Numbered from the stretch's first letter, positions 17,846 through 28,444 are shown. The stretch: 64,000 nt of DNA from Cyclobacterium sp. SYSU L10401 (GCF_010993705.1 NZ_WOFO01000004.1:1-64000); one strand, 5' to 3'. Numbers and translations are program-made. The notes: generated by a model from the letters alone, not told the origin.

Positions 17846-19375
17846 CTATGGTTCTTCTCCCAAAGCTGCAAACCGCCAGCGAGGATTAGAGGCAGGAACA
17901 TGGGCTTCAGAAACGATTTCTTCCACTTTCCTGATGATCTCCGGATGATCGGCAGCCAGATCATTAGTTTCCAAAAGATCACTGCTCAGGTCAAATAGTT
18001 GCCATTCCGATTCCTCCTCCTGCATGTTTAGCCTCATGGCTTTCCAGTTTCCCATCCTGACCGCCATCTGACCACCATAGGAAGGAAATTCCCAATACAA
18101 GTATTCATGCTCCTTTTGATCCTCTCCAAGTAAGGTAGGCAGGAAGCTGACACCATCTGAATCGTAAGTTTCCGCCACTCCGGCAATTTCAGCCAAGGTA
18201 GGCATCACATCGTAAAATACCGAAACATGATCACTTTGGGTTCCTTTCTCAATTTCTGCCGGCCAGGATGCAATCATGGGTACCCTGATTCCCCCCTCAT
18301 AAAGGAAACCCTTTCCATAGCCTCTTTCCTCCCTGAATGGTCCTCCACTATTAAACCAGGGTGAATCCGTACCTCCATTAAAGGTGGGCCCGTTATCGGA
18401 GGTGAAAATAATCAGGGTATTGTCATAAATACCCTGATCTTTGAGCTGCTGTACCAATTGCCCCACCTGCTCATCGAGGTAGCTGACCATGGCCGCATAG
18501 GTGGCCCTTGGATAGCGGGCCGGAAAATAAGATCTCTCACCCAGATAAGGCTCTTCTTCTCCAAACTTTTCGACATAATAATCGATCCATTTAACTGGTG
18601 CCTGTAGGGGAACATGCGGAATAGGTGTTGCCCAATACAGGAAAAAGGGATGAACAGTCTCTTCTTTTACAAATTGCTGAATGCGGGTAAACATCTCTTC
18701 TGGTGCATAATCGCTCAGAAAGTAATCTGAATAGCTTTCTTCTGCATAGGGGTCAGCTCCTTCTACCAGTCGGGTATTGGGAGGAACGGTATCGTTATCC
18801 AAATACACCCGCCGGTCATTTTCCCAAAGATGAACGGGGTACAAGGTATGGGCTTGTCGTTGGCAATTGTAGCCAAAAAAATAATCAAAACCCTGCTTAT
18901 TCGGTACACCAACTGTATGAGGAGCACCCAATCCCCATTTACCAACAATGGCCGTCGTATACCCCGCTCCCTGCAGGAGCGTACCCAATGTAGTGGTTCC
19001 TTCCCTTATGGGTCGTTGCCCTTCCAGAGTGGAGTCGGCCAGCATGGCCATATAATCCCATACGTCTCCCCTATCTCCCCATTCATCGTTCCCTCTGACC
19101 TGTGCCCTGCCACTGTGCTGGCCTGTCAGTAAAACAGCCCTGGCCGGCGCACATACCGGAGAACCGGAATAGTATTGGGTAAATAACATACCGGAGGCAG
19201 CCAATGCATCGATATGAGGCGTCTCGATCTTTTCCTGCCCGTAGCAACCCAGATCCCCATAACCCAGATCATCTGCCAGAATGTAGATGATATTGGGTGG
19301 GGTCTGCACTTCCTGCTTTTCTGCAGTACATGAAATGGCCAGAAAAGCAATCAACAAAATAATCCTGAAGGTCAT
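17846..19375 (-). CDS. Sulfatase (CAPAR motif), predicted lipoprotein
   Basis: A 509-residue sulfatase. A signal with lipobox-like AISC (Cys16) suggests membrane anchoring. DDLGYGDLGCYG (35-46), the formylglycine motif CAPAR (75-79; Ala at position four instead of Ser/Thr), GKWGLG and TSDNGPTFNGG are in order. GQHSGRAQVRGNDEWGD after the motif places it with N-acetylgalactosamine-6-sulfatase-like enzymes rather than the IDS or ARSB types. It lies 26 bp after the PhoD-like gene and 145 bp before PSCyt1/DUF1553, inside module 1. The final Trp-Arg-rich tail (NPRWRFAA) is typical of this group. Confidence 0.91.
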   Translation of the reverse strand: MTFRIILLIAFLAISCTAEKQEVQTPPNIIYILADDLGYGDLGCYGQEKIETPHIDALAASGMLFTQYYSGSPVCAPARAVLLTGQHSGRAQVRGNDEWGDRGDVWDYMAMLADSTLEGQRPIREGTTTLGTLLQGAGYTTAIVGKWGLGAPHTVGVPNKQGFDYFFGYNCQRQAHTLYPVHLWENDRRVYLDNDTVPPNTRLVEGADPYAEESYSDYFLSDYAPEEMFTRIQQFVKEETVHPFFLYWATPIPHVPLQAPVKWIDYYVEKFGEEEPYLGERSYFPARYPRATYAAMVSYLDEQVGQLVQQLKDQGIYDNTLIIFTSDNGPTFNGGTDSPWFNSGGPFREERGYGKGFLYEGGIRVPMIASWPAEIEKGTQSDHVSVFYDVMPTLAEIAGVAETYDSDGVSFLPTLLGEDQKEHEYLYWEFPSYGGQMAVRMGNWKAMRLNMQEEESEWQLFDLSSDLLETNDLAADHPEIIRKVEEIVSEAHVPASNPRWRFAALGEEP

Positions 19376-19401
19376 GGAGTTACAATTATTTAGTTTTCGG
19401 A

Positions 19402-22008
19402 TTAAACCCGGTAATTCACAAATACGGTATCTTTTTGCTCATGATCCAAGGCCAATCCACCAAAAATTTGGGGACTATCCTGATGTTCTTCCCATACTTT
19501 CACCATGTATTTGCTATCCTTGAATACCCTGGGGCGAAAAGTTTTTTCCCTTACCCTAAGCCCATATACCAGCTCACCGCTCTCCTCATCAATTACCTGG
19601 ACAATGGGTTTGTGGTAATTGCTCAAATCGAGTGCAGGTAAGGTACCCAGGCTTGCTTTGGCATAATTATCCTGCTGAGCAATGGTCATCGGCCAACCTT
19701 CGAACTGACCATCGGGTTGCTTTTCAGGATCTACATACCTGGGCCAGCACTCCAATTTCATCGTCTTTTGTGCTTTATCGAAGGTCACCAATCCATAGCC
19801 CGTGGATCGGTCATGGATCAAAGCGGGTTCCTGACCCGTTTTTCTGGGATTGGCTACTGCATGTACCGTCATTTTATTTCCAAAACCATCATGAAAATTA
19901 CCTGTATAAGCTGGCTTTCCGGGAAGCTCTCCTTGTTTTTCACTTATCGGAGGCCACCAGCGCCTGGGGAAAAGGTTGTTTAATGCCGGTCCGGCAAAGG
20001 CAAACCCTGCATCCCCAAACTCATCCACCCCATAATGAACAACAGAAGCCAGGTGTTGGTCACCAGCCACATGCAAGGCAAAGGCTTTCCGGATGATTTT
20101 CAATGCCTCATCCCTGCCTTTTTGTGGCCAGCCATTGGAATCCATGTCTGATGTAGGGGCATCTCCAGGTACATATTCTCCAGGTTCGGGAATAGGTAGT
20201 TTAGGTACAATACTGTCAATGATACTGCCTTCCGGCAAGGTGGCTACCGTGCAGAAATTGGTTTGAGACAATACCGCCTTCATTTCAGCCCCTTTGCTCC
20301 AATCTGAAGACCAGTGCTTTAAAAATTCAAGCTGCCTCTCGCCTAGTAACTGGGCTTCCACATCATAGTGGGCTTTGATATCAAACTCGCGATTCTGAAT
20401 AAATCCATTGGTCACCATGGCCTCCTCTGGCAATACATTTTTGGGTGCGGACTTGAATTTCCGGTCTTCCAGGATGGCAAAACTCACCCCTCCATAAACC
20501 CAATCGGTATAATAGGTACCTATCCCCTGCTTGACCGGGCTGGGGTCAAACGGATCCGGCAAATGACCGGTTTGGGTCAGTTGCACCATGTTTACCCATT
20601 CTGCCGGCATTTTATATCCACCCTGGTCCTGTGCTGCATAGCCCCATCCTTCATCCGTGGGGGCTTTTTTTCCTGATTCCCCCCAAACGTTGCCATGGTA
20701 AACGTCGTGGTCATCAGGAATAAATGCGCTGGGGATGTGGCGGAAAATTTCCCGGTAAGACCAGCCAAACATGTACCATTTGCGCAGGTAATCCAGGCTG
20801 GATTTTTCCAGGGGAGACGTTTGAATGCCAAAACCTCCGGTGCTTTCGTAAAACTGGTCGCCCAGAAAAACGGCCAGGTCGGGCTGGTGCTTGAGAGAAT
20901 GGAGGCTGACCTCCTGATCCGGAAAACCATAATCTGCGTTACAGCTGAATACGGCCATTTTTACCTGGTCCTGTTCGCCTGGCTCCCGGGCTATGGTTCC
21001 GGTATAATAATAAGATTTGATCCCGGATTTTAAAGGAAGGTCCAGTTTTACCCGGTAAGGGGTAGCCTTTTCGGCTATCCAGTTTTCCTGCCTGAAGTGG
21101 GCTACCCTGCCCAAAGGATCCGGGATGGCTCGCTGCAATGTCTCCCATTGGCCATTTTGTTGGGTCTGCAGGCTTAACTGAAGATCCGGTATACCGGCTA
21201 CAGGAGCCAATTGGGCAGCGAGTTTCAATATGCCATGATGCAGGGTATATTGCGCAAAGCAGATCGGGCCAAAGGCCTGTGCTTCATCACCAGTGATTTT
21301 ATCTCCCGAAATTTGCCAATCGGAAAATGATACTGAAGGAGCAGCTGTGTCATCCACCGGCATATGAGCCAGCAGGGCCAGGTTGCCTTCCCATGTAGCC
21401 TCGGGCTGGCTATAGGTCAACATGGCCAACAATTTACCGTTTTCCGGATGCTGAGCCTTGAGTTGGAGTTCATTCCCGCTTCCTTCCAGTTTGAGGGTAA
21501 TTTCCCCATCCAGGGAGAGCTGTTGGGTACCGGTTTTTTCTCCAATGAAAAGGAAGCCCTGTCCGTTGATACCGGCATCAAGCCCCTGGCCAAAAACAGC
21601 TGCAGAGCGGTAATCTTCAAATTTCCCTTTGGCTGCCAGCCGGAATCCGGTATGGGCTTCAGGGAGGCCCTTGGAGTCGGAGTTGAGCCATCGCAAATTA
21701 ACTTGCAGGGAAAAGTTACCACTACCGCTGCCCAGTTGATGGGTGAGGCAATGAAGAGAACGGTTTTTGTCGGAGATTACGCAAACGGCTCTACCATCAC
21801 GAATTTCCCAGTCCTGCAGCCGGTTACCCCAATATTCAGGACCCACCCAGGGCATATCGGGCCATTGCTGCCAGGCACTGGAAAAATCCGAAAGGGTTAC
21901 TTTATTTTTAACTTTTGGTGCCGGCACAAAGCCCGTAGTCCCACCCAAGAGCAAATGGGGAGTAACAGATCCAAGGGCGATTGCTTTTACTGCATGTCTT
22001 CTTTTCAT
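19402..22008 (-). CDS. PhoD-like phosphatase with N-terminal beta domain
   Basis: An 868-residue protein. The start has a Tat-like MKRRHAVKAIALG signal. Residues 35-245 look like a lectin/laminin-type beta sandwich, and the PhoD-type metallophosphoesterase begins near 350. Motifs are FSCNADYG (354-361), LGDQFYE (382-388), DDHDVYHGN (432-440) and a later HVAGDQHLASVVHYG. PhoD enzymes are calcium/iron phosphodiesterases or phosphomonoesterases; this long form is common near sulfatases and is not evidence of a phosphate-starvation gene. It starts five bases after susD, so it is the first enzyme of module 1 downstream of SusCD. It could act on phosphate or sulfate esters of the imported glycan (inference). 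Confidence 0.88.
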   Translation of the reverse strand: MKRRHAVKAIALGSVTPHLLLGGTTGFVPAPKVKNKVTLSDFSSAWQQWPDMPWVGPEYWGNRLQDWEIRDGRAVCVISDKNRSLHCLTHQLGSGSGNFSLQVNLRWLNSDSKGLPEAHTGFRLAAKGKFEDYRSAAVFGQGLDAGINGQGFLFIGEKTGTQQLSLDGEITLKLEGSGNELQLKAQHPENGKLLAMLTYSQPEATWEGNLALLAHMPVDDTAAPSVSFSDWQISGDKITGDEAQAFGPICFAQYTLHHGILKLAAQLAPVAGIPDLQLSLQTQQNGQWETLQRAIPDPLGRVAHFRQENWIAEKATPYRVKLDLPLKSGIKSYYYTGTIAREPGEQDQVKMAVFSCNADYGFPDQEVSLHSLKHQPDLAVFLGDQFYESTGGFGIQTSPLEKSSLDYLRKWYMFGWSYREIFRHIPSAFIPDDHDVYHGNVWGESGKKAPTDEGWGYAAQDQGGYKMPAEWVNMVQLTQTGHLPDPFDPSPVKQGIGTYYTDWVYGGVSFAILEDRKFKSAPKNVLPEEAMVTNGFIQNREFDIKAHYDVEAQLLGERQLEFLKHWSSDWSKGAEMKAVLSQTNFCTVATLPEGSIIDSIVPKLPIPEPGEYVPGDAPTSDMDSNGWPQKGRDEALKIIRKAFALHVAGDQHLASVVHYGVDEFGDAGFAFAGPALNNLFPRRWWPPISEKQGELPGKPAYTGNFHDGFGNKMTVHAVANPRKTGQEPALIHDRSTGYGLVTFDKAQKTMKLECWPRYVDPEKQPDGQFEGWPMTIAQQDNYAKASLGTLPALDLSNYHKPIVQVIDEESGELVYGLRVREKTFRPRVFKDSKYMVKVWEEHQDSPQIFGGLALDHEQKDTVFVNYRV

Positions 22009-22013
22009 AATGA

Positions 22014-23651
22014 TTAATTTGCCAGATTTGGGTTAATGTTGGTTTCTGATTCAGGAATAGGCCATTGATCATCAATGCCGGGCCTGAAATTTTTGGTAGT
22101 GACATACCACCTGGATTGAGGGTCCAGTTTAATAGAAGTAGTGGGATACCTGACAGAATTAGGGAAGGGCGCTCCCCAAAAATCCCCATTCAAAACTTCT
22201 TCTCCTATCTCCCATCGCAATATATCCCATAGGCGGGTCCCCTCAAAGGCCAATTCTATCCTTCGTTCCCTTCTTAGAATTTCCCGCAGGGCATCCGGGT
22301 TCGTTTCAGTAACTGGTGGCAGGTCTACTGAGGGCCTTCCCCTTACTTCATTAATCGTTTGGTCCAATAGTTCTTGCGTAATGGGGTTTCCCGCTTCAAG
22401 CTCTGCCTCCAGGTAACTTAACAAGACCTCGGCATACCTGATGATCGGAATATTGCCACCATAATCATTGACCAGGTTTCCGCTAAATGATTCATCAAAA
22501 TATTTTCTAAACCCAAACCCGGTACGGGTGGCCTGCTTGGAATAAGTCAATTGATCAACAGACTGGGTAGAATCGGGATGACAAACATATCTCCTGCCCC
22601 GAAAGGTGGATTCATTCCAAATGAAAGTATCCCTGAAACGCTGGTCCCGGTTGGCTCCCATATCCTCCTGAACGAATTTCGGGTCATCATAAGAAAACGG
22701 AGTTCCGTCATCAAAACCGTATTCTTCAGCCAGACTTCCCAGGGGATTAATGATATGCCATCCACTGGAAGCAGCAGGAAAGGCATGTTGCGGCATGGAA
22801 TTAGGTGCCAGGCCCGATACGAATTGCACACTGAAAATATTTTCACGGCTGTCTTCATTTTCCGTGGTAAATAGGGGGCCATATTCCGTATCTATGATAT
22901 TATCCCCATAATTAATGATTTCCTGGTACACTTCGGATGCCTCGTCAAATCTTTTCTCAGCCAGGTATAGCCTACCCAAAAAGGCCAGTGCAGCTTGTTT
23001 GCTTGCCCTTCCTATTTCAGAAGCTGTAATATCTGAGGATCTGGGCAGTCCATCTACTGCTTCTTCTAACTCCTGAATCGTAAAATCTACAATAACCGAT
23101 TTACTTGATTTTTCCACATTGTTGGCCTCATCAGGTGTAAGGGTATTGGTAACCAGAGGCACATCTCCCCAAAACTGGGACAGATAAAAGTATTGGGTTG
23201 CCCTTAAAAAACGCGCTTCGCTTTTCATTCTCTGCTTGTTTTCTTCGGGCATGTTTACGTTATCTATGTTTTCCAGAAAATCATTGGTAATGGCTATCCT
23301 CCTGTAAGATCCCTGCCAATAACCGTTCACTACATTGTTGTTAGGCAACAAGGTACCATCTGTCAGGCGGTTATAGGTCGAATTATCTCCTCTCCTATCG
23401 TAGGCATTGTCCGTAGCGAATTCCAAAAAAACTATTCCACAGTAAGTCCACCAATCTGAGGGGACTACCTGGGTTCCATAATTGATATTACCCCTATACA
23501 TTCCGGTCAATGCAATCAGGGCATTGGACTCTGAAGTCCAGAATGTGCCGCTGGCAAAGGCATCGGTGGGAAATTGTTCCAGTTTATCATCGCAGGAAAT
23601 ACCCGTAAGTAACAGGAACATGACTAGCAATGGCTTATATATCATTTTCAT
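22014..23651 (-). CDS. SusD/RagB family outer-membrane lipoprotein (module 1)
   Basis: A glycan-binding lipoprotein that caps the partner SusC channel on the cell surface. The lipobox is TGISC, with the cysteine 20 residues after the chosen start. SusD features follow: the helical TPR-like body, the FLRATQYFYLSQFWGDVPLV motif region and the C-terminal RRERRIELAFEGTRLWDI stretch. The first ATG in frame (23681) is only six bases from the susC stop; the internal ATG at 23651 has AAGGAA at a proper distance and gives a normal signal peptide, so it is preferred. It pairs with the SusC gene 36 bp upstream and lies 5 bp before the PhoD-like gene. Confidence 0.93.
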   Translation of the reverse strand: MKMIYKPLLVMFLLLTGISCDDKLEQFPTDAFASGTFWTSESNALIALTGMYRGNINYGTQVVPSDWWTYCGIVFLEFATDNAYDRRGDNSTYNRLTDGTLLPNNNVVNGYWQGSYRRIAITNDFLENIDNVNMPEENKQRMKSEARFLRATQYFYLSQFWGDVPLVTNTLTPDEANNVEKSSKSVIVDFTIQELEEAVDGLPRSSDITASEIGRASKQAALAFLGRLYLAEKRFDEASEVYQEIINYGDNIIDTEYGPLFTTENEDSRENIFSVQFVSGLAPNSMPQHAFPAASSGWHIINPLGSLAEEYGFDDGTPFSYDDPKFVQEDMGANRDQRFRDTFIWNESTFRGRRYVCHPDSTQSVDQLTYSKQATRTGFGFRKYFDESFSGNLVNDYGGNIPIIRYAEVLLSYLEAELEAGNPITQELLDQTINEVRGRPSVDLPPVTETNPDALREILRRERRIELAFEGTRLWDILRWEIGEEVLNGDFWGAPFPNSVRYPTTSIKLDPQSRWYVTTKNFRPGIDDQWPIPESETNINPNLAN

Positions 23652-23687
23652 AAGAATATTCCTTTTATTTATTGAATTCATTTGTAC

Positions 23688-26600
23688 TTAAAATCTGGCA
23701 TTTACACCCAGGGTATAGGTAGCCAAAATGGGATAATAGGCCCCACCCGTATTGATTTCAGGATCCCAACCTTCTGCATAGGAAGTGAATGAAAGTACAT
23801 TCTCTCCACTTAAATAGAGCCTTAAGTTTTGAAGTCCAATCCTTTCAAGTACAGTTGCGGGCAGTGTATATCCCAGCTGAAGGTTTTTTACCCTGAGGTA
23901 AGAAGCATTTGTTACCCAAAAATCGGAAATGACGGTATTGGGAGTTCCGCTATTGGTAATGACCTCCAGTCGGGGATAAGCCGGGTACCGTTCGGGACTG
24001 TCCGGGTTAAACCTGCCATCCATCTGCCATTTCTGGATATTGCCCAGATTAAAAAATGCCCAACCGGCGTAGTTATTTAAAAACCCACTTACACCAGCCA
24101 CACCTTGTAAGAAGACGGATATGTCAAATCCCTTGTACCTGGATCCAAAATTCAATCCATAAGTATACTTCGGAATCCTGCTTCCTAAAAAGGTCCTGTC
24201 ATAGGTGGGATCCACCCTTCCATCAGGTACCCCGTCGGGACCACTGATATCCTTGTATCGGACATCACCTGCCCGGGGATTGGGTGTGATGGCAGATTGA
24301 TTGGGCCAACCGGATATATCCTCCTCATTTAAAAAAACACCGTCCGATTCATATCCGTAATACATTTCCATTGGGAAACCTAAAAACAAGGAAGACCCAT
24401 TTCCTACCATTCCATTGGGCTGTTCCACATTTCCCAGGCCTAAAGTAACCACCTCATTATTGATGATGGAAAAATTTCCTGAAACATTGTATTGAAATTC
24501 ATTGATTTGGTTTCTATACCCAAAATCGAATTCCCAGCCTTTATTTCTAGCTGCTCCTGTATTGATCTCTCCTATACCTACTCCTAAAATGGACGATACA
24601 CTTGCAGTAGGTTGGAAAAGGATATCTGTGGTATTCCGATTAAAATAGGTAAAATTAAATGATAATTTACCTTCTAAAAAGCTCGTTTCAGCTCCAAAAT
24701 CCAAAGTTTCGGTAGATTCCCAACGTATATTGGCATCCCTGTAATCTGAATAGGCCGCGCCCGTGGAAATACTTCCACCAAATGGATAATTCCTACCGGA
24801 GTTAAGTACGGTTTGGTAGGGGTAGTTTCCAATATTCTGGTTTCCCAGAATTCCCCAGGAGGCCTTTAATTTAAAATCTGAAAGCCAGCTCCAGTTCTCC
24901 AGGAAAAGTTCGTCTGAGAGTCTCCAGCCCAGTGCCATGGAAGGAAATAGTGCGTATTTATTATTTTCAGGGAATCTGGAAGAACCATCATACCTCAAAG
25001 TGGTTTCAAACAGGTATTTTTCATCATGGTTGAATTTCACCCTTGAAATAAGGGATTGAATGGCCCATTCCTCATCAAAACCGCCTACTCTCTGATTATC
25101 CGCCCCTCCCATACCGATTACTGTGTAATCATTGCTGGGGAAATCCTGCCGGTAGCCGTTGAAATAGGTATTGATTTGGTTTTCGAAGGTATAGCCCAAC
25201 AAGAAATCCAAATTGTTTTTATTGAAACTTTTTGAATATTCTCCGATTAACTGGGCTGTCTTGAATATTTCCTTATTGCTGAATTGGTTCAGGTAGGATT
25301 GTGCATGAAAAACATCATCATTCAACCGCTGAGAGGCCAGGTAAGAGCGCTGCTCCAATAAAAATGAATTATAACCCCCAATAGCCGAAAAAACCAGGCC
25401 GTCTATCGGCTTCCAATCCAATTTCATGTTTATTCCAGTTCGCGTTCTGGGATTGGTCAGGTAGGAATCGGAATGCAACCACGATACGGGAGTTCCTCCA
25501 CTTTCCGGGCCAATGCCAAAATCCCCATTTGATGCTTGCCCCAGATACACAGCAGGGTACCTGATGGCGTTTTGAATCAGCTGGTCACTAAGTTCACCTC
25601 CTTTATTGGCGGTGGCCTGGGGCTCATTGCGTTCTTCTATGGATCCAAATAATCTGGTGGTCAATGTAAAATTTTCTCCCAACTTATTTTCAAGATTCAG
25701 CCTCAGATTATACCTGTTGTAGTTATTTTTCGGTACAATTCCTTCCTGACTTAATATACCTCCTGAAAGAAAATATTTGTTGTTTTCGTCTCCTCCGTTC
25801 AGGGTTAGGGTATGGCCGGTCTGTATGCCATCTCCGGCAAACACATGGTCCAAAAACCGGGTATTGGGATAATTATCCGGGTCAGATTGTGACCGGTAGT
25901 TGGCTATGTCCTCTTCTGTAAAACTATTGCTTCCTGAGGCGATATTGTACATGGCAGCATAATCCCAGGAATCTACAAACTGAGGTAGCTGAGTCGGCTG
26001 ATTAAAGCCCACATAGCCATTGTAGCTTACCGTCATTTTTTTATCAGACCCATTTTTGGTGGTTACCAGGATAACCCCATTGGCAGCCCTTGCCCCATAA
26101 ATCGCAGCGGAGGAAGCATCTTTTAGAACAGAAATGGACTGTACATCATCAGGGTTGATATCATTCATATTTCCCGGAATACCGTCAATCAAAATCAATG
26201 CATTCGGAGTGGCTCCAAAGGAACCTACCCCTCTGATCCTAATATTGCCGCCACTCTGGCCAGGCCTGCCAGACCTTTGAATAACCGTCACCCCGGGCAT
26301 TTGTCCTGTGATGGCCTGCGAAAGCTGCTGAACCGGGCGATTCTCAATATTTTCAGCGGTTATCTGTGAAACAGAACCGATGACGTTCACCTTTTTCTGG
26401 GTTCCATAACCCACTACTACCACTTCTTCCAATGATGACTGATCTTCGGTTAAGGTAATGGTCAGGCTGGTTTGATTGCCTACGGTTACCCGCTGGGATT
26501 CATATCCTATAAAGGAAAAAAGTAGCACTGATCCCTCCGCTGCCTCGATGGAAAAATTGCCATCAATATCGGTAGCTGTCCCTGTGGAAGTTCCCTCCAG

Positions 26601-27068
26601 CAGCACAGTAGCTCCGGGTATGGGGCTACCATCCTGGTCTACGACTTTCCCGGTAATTTCTATAAAATCCATCTCAATGGTGACTTCCTGGCCTTGGTTT
26701 AAGGACTTGGAGCCCCCGACATAAATGGAATTGTTGACTTGCCTGAATTTCAATCTGGAGGATTGGGCTACCTGAATCAGGATGTCATTGACAGATTGCC
26801 TTCCAGCCTTCAGGCTTACCGGACCCCTGCCAGCTAGCAAATCGTCCGGGAAAATGAATACATAATCTGTTTTGGATTCCAGGATTTGAAAAACTTCCTT
26901 TAAACTCCACTCCTTATCGCCCATACGAAGGAAGGTCTCATCAATCGGCTTGATCTGGGCCTCGGAATCATTGGCAAGCAAGGTAGTCAGAAACATACAT
27001 TGCAGTATACAGCCGTAAAACAGGTTTTTGGATACCATCTTTATTAGGTATAGTATTTTTCTTTTCAT
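23688..27068 (-). CDS. SusC/RagA family TonB-linked outer-membrane protein with STN domain (module 1)
   Basis: An 1126-residue TonB-dependent transporter. In order: a signal peptide; an STN (secretin/TonB short N-terminal) domain near residues 48-120, the part that signals to FecR; a carboxypeptidase-like beta domain (ITGKVVDQDGSPIPGA); a TonB-box-like SLEEVVVVGYG; a plug domain (LKDASSAAIYGARAANGV); and a 22-strand barrel ending in an aromatic residue (TLGVNARF). It imports oligosaccharides together with SusD, encoded 36 bp downstream. The STN domain and the nearby FecR and sigma genes indicate trans-envelope autoinduction. The 105-bp gap upstream to fecR holds a + strand terminator. Confidence 0.96.
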   Translation of the reverse strand: MKRKILYLIKMVSKNLFYGCILQCMFLTTLLANDSEAQIKPIDETFLRMGDKEWSLKEVFQILESKTDYVFIFPDDLLAGRGPVSLKAGRQSVNDILIQVAQSSRLKFRQVNNSIYVGGSKSLNQGQEVTIEMDFIEITGKVVDQDGSPIPGATVLLEGTSTGTATDIDGNFSIEAAEGSVLLFSFIGYESQRVTVGNQTSLTITLTEDQSSLEEVVVVGYGTQKKVNVIGSVSQITAENIENRPVQQLSQAITGQMPGVTVIQRSGRPGQSGGNIRIRGVGSFGATPNALILIDGIPGNMNDINPDDVQSISVLKDASSAAIYGARAANGVILVTTKNGSDKKMTVSYNGYVGFNQPTQLPQFVDSWDYAAMYNIASGSNSFTEEDIANYRSQSDPDNYPNTRFLDHVFAGDGIQTGHTLTLNGGDENNKYFLSGGILSQEGIVPKNNYNRYNLRLNLENKLGENFTLTTRLFGSIEERNEPQATANKGGELSDQLIQNAIRYPAVYLGQASNGDFGIGPESGGTPVSWLHSDSYLTNPRTRTGINMKLDWKPIDGLVFSAIGGYNSFLLEQRSYLASQRLNDDVFHAQSYLNQFSNKEIFKTAQLIGEYSKSFNKNNLDFLLGYTFENQINTYFNGYRQDFPSNDYTVIGMGGADNQRVGGFDEEWAIQSLISRVKFNHDEKYLFETTLRYDGSSRFPENNKYALFPSMALGWRLSDELFLENWSWLSDFKLKASWGILGNQNIGNYPYQTVLNSGRNYPFGGSISTGAAYSDYRDANIRWESTETLDFGAETSFLEGKLSFNFTYFNRNTTDILFQPTASVSSILGVGIGEINTGAARNKGWEFDFGYRNQINEFQYNVSGNFSIINNEVVTLGLGNVEQPNGMVGNGSSLFLGFPMEMYYGYESDGVFLNEEDISGWPNQSAITPNPRAGDVRYKDISGPDGVPDGRVDPTYDRTFLGSRIPKYTYGLNFGSRYKGFDISVFLQGVAGVSGFLNNYAGWAFFNLGNIQKWQMDGRFNPDSPERYPAYPRLEVITNSGTPNTVISDFWVTNASYLRVKNLQLGYTLPATVLERIGLQNLRLYLSGENVLSFTSYAEGWDPEINTGGAYYPILATYTLGVNARF

Positions 27069-27107
27069 AATTTTAGGTGTTTTATTGAATTGATTTCTTT
27101 AAAGCGG

Positions 27108-27160
27108 GCAGGGTAAAATGTTTCATTTGGCGATGGGAATTTTATCCTGCTTTTTGTTTT
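27108..27160 (+). terminator. Plus-strand intrinsic terminator between fecR and susC (module 1)
   Basis: A 12-bp stem (27108-27119 with 27139-27150, one G-T pair) is followed by TTTTTGTTTT. The genes on both sides are on the minus strand, and the minus-strand copy has no T-run after the stem. It therefore terminates a transcript running antisense to the susC 5' region, if one exists. Confidence 0.75.
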
Positions 27161-27173
27161 ATCTCATAGGCAA

Positions 27174-28163
27174 TCAGAATTTTATCAGTACATTTTTTTG
27201 ATTGATTTGGTATTCAAATCCGAGGGAAAAACTCAAACCTGTCAATAGGTCTTCCAGACTTTCATTATTGAATAAACCGGTGACTTTTCTATTATCAAAG
27301 GCTTCCGTTTCGAATCGGACGCCATACCAATCTTCAAGAGATTCAAGGATTTCCCTGAAGGGTTTGCTCTGAAACCTAATCTTTCCTTCCTTCCATAACG
27401 TAATTTGAACCGGGTCAAATTTTTCTTTGGTCAAACTGGAAGCCATGTCGGGCTGCTCTGAGGCCATCTCTCCCGGAAAAAGAGAAATTACCTGAGCATC
27501 TTTGGCTACATTGACCCTTCCTTCTGTTAAAGAAATTTTAATGCCTTCCGCTCTGGAATAAGCATTAAAAGCCGTACCAAGGGCAGTAGTTATCACAGCT
27601 CCCGTTTTTACGATAAAGGGCTTTTCTTTATCCGGAGCTACTGAAAAAAATGCTTCACCCTCTAAGGTTATTTCCCTGTTGCTGGCCCCGAAATCGGAAT
27701 AAAAAGTGATGGTGGAAAGGGAGTTGACCACCACTTCAGACTTATCAGGGAGCAACAGTCGTAACTTCTCCCCTGCCGCTGTGCTTTTCTCAATTTTCGT
27801 TGGGGAAACCTCAGCCAAGGTGGGTTCACCCTTCGTTGAAAAACCCAACTCATAAAGAAAATAAACGGAAAAAAGCAACAATAAAAATGTCGCAGCCACC
27901 TTTCCAAATTTCAGCAATTGATAAAAAACTGCTTCCCTATTATGCCCCTCATCATTTTTCAGTGTGGCTTTGTGAATTTGATCCAGTAATTGTTGCTGCC
28001 TGGATTGACTCACATTCGCAGGCTTCCCGGATTGCCAGTCCTTTTCAAGCAGGTCCAAAAAATCATTTTCAGAACCGTTTTTTTTCAGCCAATCCATCAC
28101 CTCCCTATTTTCTTTAGGTGTGCTAAGGTTATTTAAAAATCTTATTAGCTTTCTTTCCTTCAA
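27174..28163 (-). CDS. FecR family anti-sigma factor (module 1)
   Basis: A 329-residue anti-sigma factor. Residues 1-88 are the cytoplasmic sigma-binding part, a single transmembrane helix lies at 89-107, the periplasmic FecR domain spans about 125-240 (LRLLLPDKSEVVVNSLSTITFYSDF, split over the domain) and a DUF4974-type domain runs from about 250 to the end (WYGVRFETEAF, FSLGFEYQINQ). It receives the signal from the STN domain of the SusC encoded 105 bp downstream and controls an ECF sigma factor. Its likely partner at 30278 is not adjacent: a sulfatase gene and a dead sulfatase lie between them. Confidence 0.93.
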   Translation of the reverse strand: MKERKLIRFLNNLSTPKENREVMDWLKKNGSENDFLDLLEKDWQSGKPANVSQSRQQQLLDQIHKATLKNDEGHNREAVFYQLLKFGKVAATFLLLLFSVYFLYELGFSTKGEPTLAEVSPTKIEKSTAAGEKLRLLLPDKSEVVVNSLSTITFYSDFGASNREITLEGEAFFSVAPDKEKPFIVKTGAVITTALGTAFNAYSRAEGIKISLTEGRVNVAKDAQVISLFPGEMASEQPDMASSLTKEKFDPVQITLWKEGKIRFQSKPFREILESLEDWYGVRFETEAFDNRKVTGLFNNESLEDLLTGLSFSLGFEYQINQKNVLIKF

Positions 28164-28444
28164 AATATCATTTCATTTTAAGCAATACACCTGACACCAA
28201 CTTATTACTTAAAAAAATCTAAAAAAATTTTATTCTGCCAGAGTCAGGCAATTATTTTATGTGCCATTTAGGCCTTACGGCAAGATTTCTTATGGTTTTC
28301 CGAAAATAGGCTTGTCCCCTGAGTCCCGTATCGATATACCCAATATTAAAGGCAAAAAAACACAGAAGGCTGAATTTCAAATGTTTTTAATCGAAACAAA
28401 TAAGCGAATTCGTATTCCCGAATTGGGTTAATATCGGTTCGATA

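Noticed and set aside
19402-22008. PhoD-like gene as part of a phosphate-starvation regulon
   Set aside because: No Pho-box-like repeat or phosphate transporter is nearby; it starts five bases after susD and fits the glycan operon.
27108-27160. Hairpin as a terminator or attenuator of fecR on the minus strand
   Set aside because: In that direction the stem is preceded by A and followed by ccgctttaaag, so the T-run needed for termination is missing.
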